A stretch of DNA of 64,000 nucleotides, from contig SEMN01000121.1 in NCBI GenBank assembly GCA_005408345.1, positions 1 through 64,000 of the forward strand, read 5' to 3'. Below the pieces are notes generated by a model. The model did not search any database. It saw only the letters and a list, made by a program, of their open reading frames with translations, and was not told where the DNA came from. Made by a program: the position numbers and the translations under genes. Source of the stretch: Macquaria australasica. Lineage: Eukaryota; Chordata; Actinopteri; Centrarchiformes; Percichthyidae. Positions 35,796 to 48,115 of this stretch are shown here, in pieces (the first letter of the stretch is position 1; each line of letters starts with the position of its first letter).

Positions 35796-38486
35796 ATGGA
35801 CGAACCTCCATCAGGTTTGAAACCTTTTATCACATTTCTGTCTCCTGAATGTGACTGAACACAGAAGCTCTGCTGGATAATGAAACCATCATACAGGGCT
35901 ATGTTCTCACCACCAGTTTGTGTCATTTACACTTTGTTCCTAACCAATCAGGTTTTGTACGTCATTTTGGTGGACGGCTCTCAATACTACGACGAGGTGC
36001 CATGTACGACAATGTCGGGACCAAGAGAACAAGAGAGACTTTGAGACTAAAGTCATTATTTTACGAGAAAAAAAAGCCACCATGCTAACCTTTAATTATC
36101 CAGTTTCTCTGAGTTTGCAGGACACCTTACCTCAGTTGATGTAACAGGAAATCTGCTCGGACTAATCCGTGTCATGATGCTCGTCATTGTTGTTATGACC
36201 TCCAGACTCGAACATCACAATAAGTGAAAACCAGCTGGTTGGATGTGAAATCTTTCCTGCTCCACGCTCTCCCTGTTTTAGTCTTTCCCTCTCTGTCTTC
36301 CAGTGTCAGACTTGAGACTGGTTCTTGTTGGGAAAACTGGATCAGGGAAGAGTTCCAGTGGAAACACCATACTGGGAAGACTCACCTTCACTGCAGCTGT
36401 CAGCCGACTGTTAGGTAAAACACAGTGTAATCTTCCCTCTGATAGGTTCGTGTTCAGTTGGAGACCACAGGAGGTCAGATACTAATAAGATAGTAAAACT
36501 TACCTGACAAAAGAAGTCAATAATCAACATAATCAGCTCATCCCACAATAAATCAGAAAGCTTTGCCTCATTTCCTATAGTGACTCAATTTTTCACATTA
36601 ATAACTGCCACTAACATTTATTTCGTTTTTTGGGGGTTGATTTAGGTTAATGTTTTTTTTTGAAGTTACTTTAAGGTCAGGATTTCACTCACTTTAACAT
36701 GACACTTTGACACAGTCCACAAACATTTTAAACATATAGTGACAAAAGATAATATTTCTTTTGTTAAAATGTAGTATTTACTGTTAAATCAGGCACTTAA
36801 ATGATCCATCCATCGATTTTTCACCGCTAATACCGGGCCGGGTCACGGTGGCAGCAGGCTATACAAGGTAGTTCAGACGACCATTTTCCAGCTCCTCCTG
36901 GGGGATCCCGAGGCATTCCCAAGCCAAATGAGATATATAATCTCTCCAGCGTGTTCTGGGTCTACCTCCAAAGGAAGGCGCCCAGGAGGATCCTGATCAG
37001 ATGCCCAAACCACCTCATCTGGCTCCTTTCGATATGAAGGAGCAGTGGCTCTACTTCAAGCTCCCCCCTGATGTCTGAGCCCCTCACCCTATCCTTAAGA
37101 CTGAGCCCAGAAAAAATGTGAGCCACCACCACAGTGCCAGTCCACAGGTACTGTCCTCAACCTGTACAAGACACTGAAGAGATGTGTCAGCCAGGACAGC
37201 CCCACATTGTCCAGAGCCTTCAGCATCTCAGCACCAGGGACATGGGTGAGGTGAAGTCTTTCAGCTCTGCCTCCTCCACAGAGGAGGAGTTGGTTGGGTT
37301 TAAGAGTTCCTCAAAGTGCTCTTTCTACCACTCAACAATATCCCCAGTCTTGGTCTGCAGTTCTCCTTGCTGCCCAAAACAGGCTGGGCCAAGCCTCCCT
37401 CTAAACCACCTGCTAAACCACAGTTTTCCTCTGGAGTGTGTGGGATGCATTTCTCTTGTCTGATGGACTTACATTTTCCTTTTCAGTGTTCCTACCTGTT
37501 TAGTCTAAAATAAAAACACAAAACAAACTGCACATCAATGTCAGATTCAGGCCTGACAGCTTTGACCTGTTTTGTCCAATTTGGTCTGCTACACATTTCA
37601 CATGTGCTTTGTTGTAACGGGAGGGTTTGTCCTGAAAAGCATGTGTCTCTGTGATCCCCCGACCCCCTTTGTCATGATAAAGCTGTGTTGATGAGTAAAC
37701 CTGACATGTTTTCTCTCCTCAGTGACCAGAGAGTGCTGGAAGCAGAAAGGTGAGGTGTTCGGCAGAGAGGTGACCATCGTCGACACTCCCGGCCTCTTTG
37801 ACACCTCGCAGGCTGATGATATAGTGAAGAGAGAGATCTCAAAATGCATCAACATGTCGGCCCCGGGGCCCCATGCCATCCTGCTGGTTATCAAGGTGGG
37901 GCCCTTCACAGCAGAGGAAAGACATGCTGTCAGGAAGGTGGAGGAGATCTTTGGGGAGGATGCCTGGAAGTACACCATCATCCTCTTCACATATGGAGAC
38001 AGAGTTAAGTCAGACTTCAAACAACTGGTGAAGGGGGTGGGACCTGAGCTGCAGGAGATCCTGAAGAAGGTGGGAAATAGATATCATGTCTTCAACAACC
38101 TCAAAGCCAACGATCGTGGACAGGTCCTGGATCTGCTGGAGAAGGTGGAGGAGATGGTGGCTGACAACGGAGGACAGTTTTACTCCAACTACACCTATCT
38201 GCAAGTGGTGAAGATGCTGGATCAGAGAGAGGCAGAGCTCAGAGAGTTCTACGAGAAGAAACTGGAGGAAAAGATAAAAGTTGTGGAGTCGAAGTACGAG
38301 AAGAAGCTGAGTGAAGCTCAGCAGGAGCATCAAAAGGTGGAAGAACGACTGCAGTCTGAGTTGCAGGAAGTGAAGCGGTACTACCATGCTCTAGAGAGCG
38401 GAGTCCGTCATGTTGTAGAGCAGACAGTGCCAACTGACTCCATGGAAGACATTCTCAAGTTTCATGAGGCCCTGAAACTGAACTAA
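35796..38486 (+). CDS. AIG1-type GTPase with coiled-coil tail (GIMAP family)
   Basis: Three coding exons, 35796-35814, 36304-36414 and 37723-38486, join in phase 1 at both junctions to give 297 aa. The first exon encodes MDEPPS plus one base. Its donor (GTTTGA) is weak, so this start is the least certain part. The P-loop is GKTGSGKS (16-23), followed by SGNTILG, then VDTPGLFDT, INMSAPGPHAILLVIKVG and LFTYGDRV, and an FNNLK.NDRGQV segment typical of single-domain GIMAP4/7-like proteins. From about residue 205 to 275 there is a charged heptad-rich coiled coil (REAELREFYEKKLEEKI onward), common in fish GIMAPs. It probably forms nucleotide-dependent oligomers on membranes (family knowledge). Intron 2 (1.3 kb) contains a - strand LINE fragment. 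Confidence 0.88.
36806..37340 (-). mobile_element. LINE fragment with internal deletion
   Basis: Read on the - strand, 37340-37120 resembles the start of a reverse transcriptase (a WW..HFEELL segment, EEAE, then SWLT.LFS). It jumps at about 37110 to a C-terminal segment (LSLKDRVRGSDIRGEL, ERSQMRWFGHLIR). The catalytic middle is missing. It is the same family as 3385-3715. It sits in intron 2 of the + strand GIMAP gene, in antisense. Confidence 0.75.
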
Positions 38487-38606
38487 ACCTTGTAAACTCT
38501 GCTGGACCCTCCACTGTCTCCATCTGTACAGACTCATGCTGTGCAACCAGACTGTGTTCAAACTCTGAGGTCTTATTGATCTTATTTTGGGGAAATGTGT
38601 CTAAAA

Positions 38607-39300
38607 CAGGGGTTCCCAAACTTTTTCAGCTCGAGACCCAAAAGAGAAATCTGGTTTCTCCCAGGGAACCCAAACTTATAAAAATATATCATGTTTTGCA
38701 ATGAACTACCATGAATGCCTTGAATGAGACAGAGAGGATATTATTATTAAAAATCACCACTCTAACTAATCACATCCCCATTAGTCATACACACACACAC
38801 ACAGGCGTTACATCTGTCCGGAATGAAAACTAACACACATACACACTAACTAGGTTAATACAAACGTAACACACACATACACATACTGACTCATCCTCCG
38901 TCAAAACAATGTTGAATAAATGCTCTTTGCTGTCTAATCCACATTAGGCACAGAGTCAATCGCAGCTAGCAAGATAACGTCAGCAATCACAGCTAACGCT
39001 CAACGTTACCTCAGTCAGAGAGCATGAACACATTTTCAGGTCCAGGTTCTCGAGAAGGGGTGGGGGGGTGAACAGCCACGCACACAGCATCTCAGCTGAA
39101 CAGACCAGCGTAGCAAAAAAGTAGTTACTGGATGTAACTCCAGTTCTATGAGTACATGCGTAGCACACAGCATTTGAGCTGAACAGACCAGAGTATGAAT
39201 CCACATATCATAGCACTGTTATGCATTTTACTAATTTTTACCCAATAAAAACGGGTCCGTGACCCATTTTGGGTCGTGACCCTAAGCTTGGGAAAGACTG
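38607..39300. mobile_element. Non-autonomous hAT element with 8-bp target duplication
   Basis: The left end CAGGGGTTCCCAAACTTTTT and the right end AAGCTTGGGAAAGACTG are imperfect inverted repeats of the classic hAT type. The flanks GTCTAAAA (38599-38606) and ATCTAAAA (39301-39308) match at 7 of 8 bases. No transposase frame was found; the length is 694 bp. It starts 120 bases after the GIMAP stop codon, so it may lie within that gene's 3' UTR and supply a polyadenylation signal. Confidence 0.8.
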
Positions 39301-41189
39301 ATCTAAAATGATGCAGAAACTACAAGAATACTTCCATTTGTTGCAGTGGTTCCCAAACTGGGGCGTTGGTTGGTTGTTTATTTTTAATATTGTTCGGAAT
39401 TTGTAATCCACGGGGACGGTTGTATGGTTAGAGTGCCCCCTAGTGGGACCCCTGTGTACTTGGGTTACGTTTTGTGAGGAGATTTGTTCTGTTTAATGAG
39501 TGTTTGTCCGTGACTTTGTGAGCTAACCTTGTATGGAAGCTACTCGCTAATATGGCTAACCAACAGGCATGAACATCATTTATTTATTTATTTTAGTAAT
39601 TCCTGGATAAATGAAACTGTGGGGAAACTGACCATGATCTGTGTTAACAGAATAAACGGTTGGGTTGGAGCCCAAAAGTGAGAGATTGGTGCCTGTCTTT
39701 AATGACAACACAACGCAAGAGAGAGTATCAGCCGCCACACATGGGTAACCTATAAAGTTAGCATGCTACAAACATTAGTCCATTAGGACCTACAGGGAAT
39801 AACCTGGTTCCAGATCTCTGAACCTCATACTACACATCTGTGATATGTTTAGAACTTCAAATTCAAATATCACTGAAGGCTGTTTCCAAGTTGAAGAAAC
39901 AACCGACCAAACAGAGCTTTGCAGGTGTGATTAAGAATGTGGGCATCATTTACTGTATTTAAAAAAAAATATAGTCACTGTGTACCAGTTCCATTTTATA
40001 TAATGACACATTAAATGAACCACACATTGTGTACTAATGCATCGCCTGTGGTGGAATAAGTACTCAGATCTTTTACTTTAGGAAAAGTATTAATACCACT
40101 GTGTAAAAATACTCTGTTATGAGTAGAAGTACTGTAGTAATTACTAAATCAATGTACTGAACAGTTAATGACACAAGGCATCAATCAAACTGCTAATTTC
40201 AAAACTCCTAACTCCTTCAGGAGTGGAACAGTTTTATCAGCAGCAGTCAGACGGAGCTGCCAGCTGTGAAGGTAACTACAACCATCCACTCTGCTGCAGC
40301 CGATGTTCGCAGCAGGAGCACAACACAAAGTTAAACTGTCAGGCAGCTCATTTTAATAAAGACATCCTCATTTTTAAAGTAGCTGTGTTGTTTTTCTTCA
40401 GCAGGTGCTTCTTACTGCCAACAGTTTTCATTGATGACTGTTATTCATTACACTTGTAAATTGTTACTTGGTGTATCAGATCCAAAATGAATGAACTAAT
40501 CATCTTCATCCCCTCGGAGTGATTCCTAAACAGATTTATGGTCACAGTTCAGACGAAATCTGACAAAGTAAATGAACCCAGCGGCTTTCAGGACTCTGCA
40601 GCAGCACTGACATGTTTCTGCCACTAGGTGTCGCCCTTTAGTTTAAGTTTGAAATGAACAGAAAGGATCAGAGCAGCTGCTGAGTCACACGATGAGAGGA
40701 ATCAACCTTCAACAGGCCTACAGAGGTCAGGTCACAGTTTGAGGGTGTCTCAGGCTTCAGTCAGCAGAGCACTTAAAGCATAATTTCCTGTTTGTATAAA
40801 GCAGTAAAGTTTGTTGATTTATTTTATACTAAGACAGTTATTATATAGTACATAATGTATACAGTGAGTTTATATGTCTGACACTGATCAGATTATCCAG
40901 TCACATTTGTTCAGAACAATATATTTAGTGGCTACAGTCCCCCTGTTTATTTTAATTAGCTCAGTAAGGAGCAGCCAATTAGGGCTCGGTGTCAGCAGCT
41001 GTTCCTAAGTTCAAACTGAGTCTTGTTCTGACATCAGAGTTCACTAAGTTCAGTTTCATCATCTCTAAATTCAAACAGGCTGCAGTTCACAAACTAGTTG
41101 TTCCTGCATATTTACAGCCACTAACTGCAGGTGTAAAATATTCATCTTTTGTGTCATTTTTGGAAGTTATGCTAGAGTAATGCCAGAGC

Positions 41190-44100
41190 AGCCTACTACT
41201 CATCATTAATAGAGGAAAATAAGAACAACCCCAGGTTTCTGTTCAGCACTGTAGCCAGGCTGACAGAGAGTCACAGCTCTGTTGAGCCATGTATTCCTAT
41301 AGACCTCAGTAGTAATGACTTCATGAGCTTCTTTAACGATAAAATTAGAGCTATTAGAGACAAAATTCAGCACCTCCTGCCCTCAGTTGGTACTGACTTA
41401 TCTTCAAACACAGGAACCTTAGAAACAACTGTAAAACCTGTACATTTAGACTGCTTTTCTCCCATCAACCTTAATCAACTAACTTCCATGATTTCCTCAT
41501 CTAAGCCATCAACGTGTCTCTTAGACCCCGTCCCAACTAGGCTGCTTAAAGAAATTTTACCCTTAGTTAGCACTTCTTTACTAGATATGATCAATCTGTC
41601 CTTATTTAAAGGCTATGTGCCACAGTCCTTTTAAAGTAGCTGTAATTAAGCCTCTTCTTAAAAAGCCCACTCTTGATCCAGGGATTTTGTCAAATTATAG
41701 ACCTATATCTAACCCTCCTTTTCTCTCTAAGGTCCTTGAGAAAGCAGTCGCCAATCAGTTGTGTGACTTTCAACACAACAACAAGCTGTTTGAGAATTTT
41801 CAGTCAGGATTTAGAGCATCATAGCACAGAGACGACACTGGTGAAAGTTACAAATGACCTTCTAATTGCATCCGACAAAGGACTTGTCTCTGTACTTGTC
41901 TTACTAGATCTTAGTGCTGCATTCGATACCATTGACCATCACATTCTATTACAGAGACTAGAACATTTAATTGGCATTAAAGGTACTGCACTAAGCTGGT
42001 TTAAATCCTATTTATCAGATCGATATCAGTTTGTACATGTTAATGATGAATCCTCTATGCACGCCAAAGTTAGTCACGGAGTTCCACAAGGTTCTGTGCT
42101 TGGACCAATTCTATTTACCTTGTATATGCTTCCTTTAGGCAATATTATTAGGAAGCACTCCATAAATTTTCATTGTTATGCAGATGATGCCCAATTATAT
42201 TTATCGATCAAGCCAGATGAAACCAATCAATTAGCTAAACTTCAAGCATGCCTTAAGGACATAAAAACCTGGATGACCTGCAATTTTCTGATGTTAAACT
42301 CAGACAAAACCGAAGTTATTGTACTTGGCCCCGAACACCTTCGAAACACATTATCTAAAGATATAGTTTCTCTAGATGGCATTGCCCTGGCCTCCAGCGA
42401 AACCGTAAGGAATCTTGGAGTTATCTTTGATCAGGATATGTCCTTTAACTCCCACATAAAACAAACTTCAAGAACTGCTTTTTTCACTTACGTAACATTG
42501 CAAAAATCAGACACATCCTATCTCAAAAAGATGCAGAAAAACTAGTCCATGCATTTGTTACGTCTAGGCTGGACTATTGCAACTCTCTATTATCAGGCTG
42601 CCCCAATAAATCCCTTAAGACTCTCCAGCTGATCCAAAATGCTGCGGCACGTTTACTGAGAAGAACCAGAAAAAGAGAACATATTTCTCCAATATTAGCT
42701 TCTCTACACTGGCTCCCTGTAAAATCCAGAATAGAATTTAAAATCCTTCTCCTCACCTTCAAAGCCCTAAATGGTCAGGCACCATCATATCTTAAAGAGC
42801 TCATGGTACCCTATTACCCCACTAGAGCACTGCGCTCCCAGAATGCAGGGTTCCTTGTGGTTCCTAGAGTCTCTAAAAGTAGAATGGGAGCCAGAGCCTT
42901 CAGCTATCAAGCTCCTCTTCTGTGGAACCAGATCCCAGTTTGTGTACGGGAGGCAGACACCCTCCTCACATTTAAGAGTAGGCTTAAGACTTTCCTCTTT
43001 GATAAAGCTTATAGTAGAGCTGACTCAGGTGACCCCTGAGCCACCCCTTAGTTATGCTGCTATAGGCCTAGACTGCCGGGGGACTTCCCATGATGCACTG
43101 AGCTCCTCTCTCCTCCTCTTCCTCTCTGTAGCTGCACTCGTCCAATGAAATAACGGCCACGCTTCATACAGATGTCTTTGAAGATTTATTTTCTCTCTTT
43201 CTCTGTTTCTCCATCAAACACCGTGAAAACTACAAAAAAATAGACGTAAACATTTTAAATATACATCTTTGCACTATTTTGAAGTCTCTCAAACTAGCTA
43301 ACAGTACCAGACACGTAAAACAACAGAAAAATGATAAAATCAAATATAATCCCTACAAAACATATCACATTGTCCATGAAAAATGGATATCAACAACTAT
43401 TATTCAAATGTAAACCAAATAAACACAATTACCGTGTGCGCCTCTTGGACTACATGCAGAATAGGTTATTTGGAAGCCGCACATCTTTCTTCTGCCTCCA
43501 TGCTGTCTCTTACCCATAATGCAACTGTTATGTTCTTATCTAAACTTTGGTCATGTGATCTGTTGTACTCTACAACAAATGAAACCTTACATAAAGAACC
43601 TTACATTTTTACCAACCATTATTTATGGTGATACATTTTAAACACATATTTATCAATGTTACCCTTTTTTAACAATCGATCTGTATTACATCAATCTATT
43701 TTTAATGACTGTATGAACTCAAATAACCAAAAGTTTATGACATAAACATATGAATTAAAATCTCAAAGAAACGTGTCTCAGGGACAGTTACACTCTCCAT
43801 CTGTACGCCCTCATATCCATCAATGCTTGTTACTAATTCAACTTCTTCCCGTAGTTGTGTGCTTTCTCTCCCCTCTTTCTCTTCTGTTGCTTTCTGCAGG
43901 TGTTTCTGCCTCCGGAGCTGTAGAGTCTGGGTCTGTGGTTGCTGCCACCTGCTGCCCCCGTGCTCCTGCTCTGCACCCGCTGATGCTGTTACTGTTGTTG
44001 CTCTTATTATTAGTATTGCTATTATAATGCTGCTCTTAGTGTTGTTTCTGTTGGTGTTAACATCAATACCATTACCATAGCTATTGCTTTACATCCCTAT

Positions 44101-44385
44101 GTGGAACTGTACTGTGCTGCTGTATGTCCCCCCCCCCCCCCCTTCAACCCAACCGGTCGAGGCAGATGACCGCCCACCCAGAGCCTGGTTCTGGTTCTGC
44201 TCAAGGTTTCTACCTGTTAAAGGGAGTTTTTCCTTGCCACTGTCTCCTGGTGCTGCTCATGGTGGGAACTGTTGGGTCTCTGTAAATATAAAGAGTCGGT
44301 CTAGACCTGCTCTATATGAAAAAGTGCCCTGAGATAACTTTGGTATGATATGGCGCTATATAAATAAAACTGAATTGAATTGAAT
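41190..44385 (+). mobile_element. LINE-2 (L2 clade) copy, frameshifted
   Basis: ORF2 sequence is recognisable from the 5' truncation at about 41190 (SSLIEENKNNPRFLFSTVA) to the stop at 43039. It has reverse-transcriptase boxes KPLLKKP...NYRPIS, LDLSAAFDTIDH, GVPQGSVLGPILF and the catalytic YADD (near 42177), then the C-terminal ...LHWLPVKSRIEFK block. Frame breaks lie near 41625, 41820 and 42485. The 3' UTR ends in the (TGAAT)n tail at 44385. Upstream endonuclease sequence is missing. A solo LTR interrupts the 3' UTR at 43127-43792. The copy at 56067 is nearly identical. Confidence 0.92.
43127..43792 (-). mobile_element. Solo LTR nested in a LINE-2 3' UTR
   Basis: On the - strand the 666-bp insert starts TGTAACTGTCCC and ends GCAGCTACA (TG...CA), with AATAAA at 43190-43185, about 58 bases before its 3' end. 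It is flanked by a perfect 5-bp duplication CTCTC (43122-43126 and 43793-43797). The LINE-2 copy at 56067 has the uninterrupted site (TTCCTCTCCATC near 57263), proving the insertion. No internal retroviral genes are present, as expected after LTR-LTR recombination. The superfamily is not determined. Confidence 0.85.
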
Positions 44386-45614
44386 AAACTCACAGTTGCT
44401 CTGGATGTTTCTCTGATGTAACACTCTGTTCTCCACCAGAAACCCCAACACAAACATCACTGAAGCTTTCCTGTTGTTCGTGTGTGTTTCCATCTGATTG
44501 TGTACATGATGTGTTTGAAGAATCCTTGTTGCTGCTCTTTGAGATCTCCATCAAAGATACAAATGCTCAGTATAAATGGAATAAATTATAAAAGACTTCA
44601 AAACTTGAGGCCTCATTCCATTAGATGAATTAAAATATTTCTAAACCAGCCTTTCTACATGTGTGTGATTGCTGTGTTTTCTCTCTGTTTCTGCTGAGTT
44701 CTGCTCTTTCTGACAGAACGTGTTGATCTCAGTCAGAACACCTGATTTAATAACGGTTCTAAAAGAAACAGCAGAGCAAATCAAACACTTGATTTAAGGG
44801 TTAAACTGTGACGTGAAGAACTGTGAAGAACAGCTCACTGTCTTCTGAGGAAGAGGAGGAGGAGAAGATCTCAGATGAAGATTTCTAACGTTGTTGTGTA
44901 TTTTCCTGCAGGTGAACTCAGATATAGTTTACTAATGACGTGGTTTTAAAACATTTATTTGACCTTAAGTTGTTTATGGGGAGATGTGAGATCACAGTTT
45001 CACTTTTTTGCTTTTACCACTCAAACTTTTTATATAGATGTAACTTAACAATTTACAGTTCACTGATTGTTCCTGAACACACCCGACCAACTTTAATCTT
45101 GTGTTCCAGGTTGTTGGTGGTTAGATAGATAAGCTCTTTCTGTCTTGAGTCAGAGAACTCTGGCTATACTGTCCAGTTACTAAAAGTTATCCCTCACCTT
45201 CCAGGCAATCAGAAGCCAGAATTCTCCAGCCGCGGTGGAATAAACTATAAACTGATATTATAGACAGATGTGTATCAGTGCTGGCTGTTTCACATTTAAA
45301 CACATTACCATCAAATAAACCCTTTTCCCAAATATTAACTGTCTGTCTTGTTATTGAAGAATCATTTAAATGTGTCAAATGTTCAGTTTCAGTTTCAGCA
45401 ACTGGTTTTATAAATTAGACAGCAGATTATTTAGGGATGAAACCTTTTGAATCTTCAGATGTTTAAAATATTAAATCAGCTGCAGGACGACTCCTAAATC
45501 TGACTTTTAATTAAAAGACCTCAGATGACTCACACAATACGTCTATTTCACAACCCCGCATGCGGAAACCGGACATTAGGAAAACTCTCTTCCTGTCACA
45601 GTGCTAGCTTAACT

Positions 45615-45790
45615 CATGGTCAAACCAATGGCAGAGTCTGGAAGCAGTCAGGCAGGTAGCGTGCCTTTTTGTTCAAACTCGAAAAGGAGATGGATTTTGC
45701 CCATCAGAAGAGACAAGGGAGCGGGATTACTGTGAAGAGAGGCAGAACCTTTGTATGTGGCACTTTAAGGGGGGCACTTGACCTCAACCA
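45615..45790 (+). pseudogene. THAP-domain remnant
   Basis: Two overlapping frames give SVPFCSNSKRR and IRRDKGAG, then SGITVKRGRTFVCGTL. Together they follow the C..C ... I.RDEG ... TFVCS.HF pattern of fish transposon THAP zinc fingers. A frameshift lies near 45720 and the HF box is degraded. It is a fragment only; the sequence downstream is unrecognised. Confidence 0.5.
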
Positions 45791-47602
45791 AGCCATAGGA
45801 AGTGTCCTCACTTGGATCCACCACTTTGCCATCCGGACTGGTTCCAAGGTCTTGATTGCTTTGGTCTGGGAGGCACCCTTAATGACCTCACATGAGCTGC
45901 TTCATTGAACTTGCTCGCAGTAAGCCGACGCATGCTAACCCAGAGTGGGCTTTGGATTGATCCTGCACTCCCTCTTCAATGATCCCTGACATTTCAGGTG
46001 ACACGTCCAGACTCAGCATATGTAGGAGTTCAGCCCAGCTACCAGGTATAAAACAGTATGGTGGAAGTGTGTGTTGTGGGACAGGTAAGGGGGGACATTT
46101 GGAGTGTTTGGATGGGTAAGTACATCCTTGGGCAGCACAGCTGGACACTGATAGGACAGTAGTGAACCTTTTGATGACACCGTAGCAGCAGTCACACTCT
46201 TTGCTTTTAGTGGTTATGGTCGAAGGGAAATGAGGGATGCTGCTCAGCATCGCATCACTGTCAGGCAACATGTTCATGTCTCAGTGTATTTGTTGTCACC
46301 TATAGAGAATATATGGCTTAAAGGATACCAAAATAATTAATCTATGTAATTAATTAACCTCACATAGGCACCAAAAGTATTTAAACACATCAATTGATAC
46401 AAAAAGATGAAGAAAATTGAGTGATTAAACTCACTTCGGGCTAACAGAAGTCATCAATGTTTACATTAAATAATAGAATTTAACTTTCATTAAATTCACC
46501 TTGGGGCACCACCCTTAAAGAAGGGAAAATGATAGCCAGTTTACAGTTTTTTGCAATTGCTTCTGCACTTCAACGTCAAAATAAAACTCTGCAATCAAAA
46601 CCTCACAATCCTTCTTCAAAATGAAACACACATGCAGCGTGTGAGTTACTCTTCAAAGCAGCAACAACACCCTGCTGTCTGCAGTGCTTTGTAAACCTTC
46701 TTAATTTCTCACAGGCTTCTGTGAAACATTGTTCCAGTACTGAACATCTACTCACTCTTCAACGAACACAAAAAACAAACATATACTTAAAAATATAAAA
46801 CTATAAAATATAAAATATAACTTATTTTGTTGCCATTGCAGGTTTTCACAACAACAAAACACAAAGAAAAGTAGAATTACAGTAATCAACACAATGTGTT
46901 ACTGTAAACTCACCGAAACAAAAATTATTACAGTACAATTACAGTGCAATGGTAAATAAATAGTATATTATAGTATAGTATTGTAAGGGACTTTAGGGAA
47001 CGGGGTGGATGGTTTATGGATAACACCTTCAGTTAGAGTCTGGCTACATGTTTGCACAGTTCTCACAGAACAGGTGAGCTCACCTGAGGTCTGTTTGTGG
47101 TGCCAAGGCTCAGACGGATCATCAGTTAGTGTGTCAGTGTTTTCATGTGTGTGTGTGTGTGTGTTTTCCCAGTGATTGCAAGAGATCTCATTCTTGAACG
47201 AAGTGTAAAGAACAGTGTGTGGTGTGTTTAAGTCACGGTTACAGAAGCAATCTGCAAAAACTGTAAAAGAGTTTAGGTTTCCATGACTGACTGTGTCCAT
47301 GATGAAACAGCAGATTATGTTTCAAGGAGTAAATTCAAATTCAAGCATATTCCAAACCTTGAAAACATAACGGTTTAAATGAAACTTTCAAGACTTTTTA
47401 AGAACCCTGCAAACAGGAGGAATTAAAATGAGCTTTGAGCCGAGCGACAACATTAAACTGCTGTTAAATGTTACTGTTAAATTAAAAGCTTCTCAGATGG
47501 TCAGTTTGGGGAGAAAAAGTCGAAGTGAAGAAAAGAAAGAAATATTTGATGTGAATGACGAGTCCTTTGTTCGTCTGTAACGTCTCCACAGAGCCAGCAT
47601 CA

Positions 47603-47630
47603 CTGTGTGTGTGTGTGTGTGTGTGTGTGT
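47603..47630. repeat. TG dinucleotide microsatellite
   Basis: An uninterrupted (TG)14 tract. Confidence 0.95.
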
Positions 47631-47912
47631 TACAGAGACAAACTCCTTCTGTCCTCAGTATTTCTTTCCATCAGTGGAAACGCTGCGTCCTCGTCTGTTC
47701 AGGCTTTTAAAATGGTTTTATTTCTGTTTTTCTTCTCTTCCATCAGGAGACAGAAACCTTAAACCCCCCAAACTGTTCACATCCAGATTAAGGTGGAATG
47801 ATTAAGGTGGAATGATCATGGAGGCAGTAAAAACAAAGGCCAAACTTTGCTGCTGTTCATCAGTCTGCTCTGGTTGAATGGATTCATGAAGGGTTACTGA
47901 AGAAGCCTGTAA

Positions 47913-48115
47913 GGCCGTATTCAGACAGAATCATGGCTCCATGACTATTGTGATTATTGTTCATCACCTGTTCAGTCCTGCCACGAGGAAGCACAAAGAT
48001 GTTAACCTCTTCAACCTCTTCAAGCTGGGATTGCTGGTTAGTGTCAGACACTCCCACACCGCCGCACAACCCTGCAGTTAATCGCCACAGCGCCTGATTC
48101 TGTGTGAAAACGGCC
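47913..48115. mobile_element. PIF/Harbinger-type MITE with TAA target duplication
   Basis: The left end GGCCGTATTCAGACAGAATC and the reverse-complemented right end GGCCGTTTTCACACAGAATC are flanked by TAA at 47910-47912 and 48116-48118. A third, related end (TTA then GGCCGCTTTCACACAGAATC) starts at 48139, so a second truncated copy lies next to it and forms a 26-bp near-perfect inverted repeat with the first copy's right end. Confidence 0.75.

Noticed and set aside
40219..40280. Exon-like stretch between TTCAG and a GTAACT donor (EQFYQQQSDGAASCEG)
   Set aside because: Splice sites look fair, but no neighbouring exon continues it and it matches nothing I know.
41673..42545. 290-codon open frame as a host gene
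   Set aside because: It is LINE-2 reverse transcriptase with YADD; part of the mobile element at 41190-44385.
44829..44888. Short acidic frame SSLSSEEEEEEKISDEDF then stop, on the + strand
   Set aside because: It resembles an acidic C-terminal exon, but the upstream acceptor lacks a pyrimidine tract and no gene leads into it.
45888..46277. 129-codon - strand open frame with Cys and Pro
   Set aside because: No recognisable domain, no promoter or exon context; probably transposon debris.
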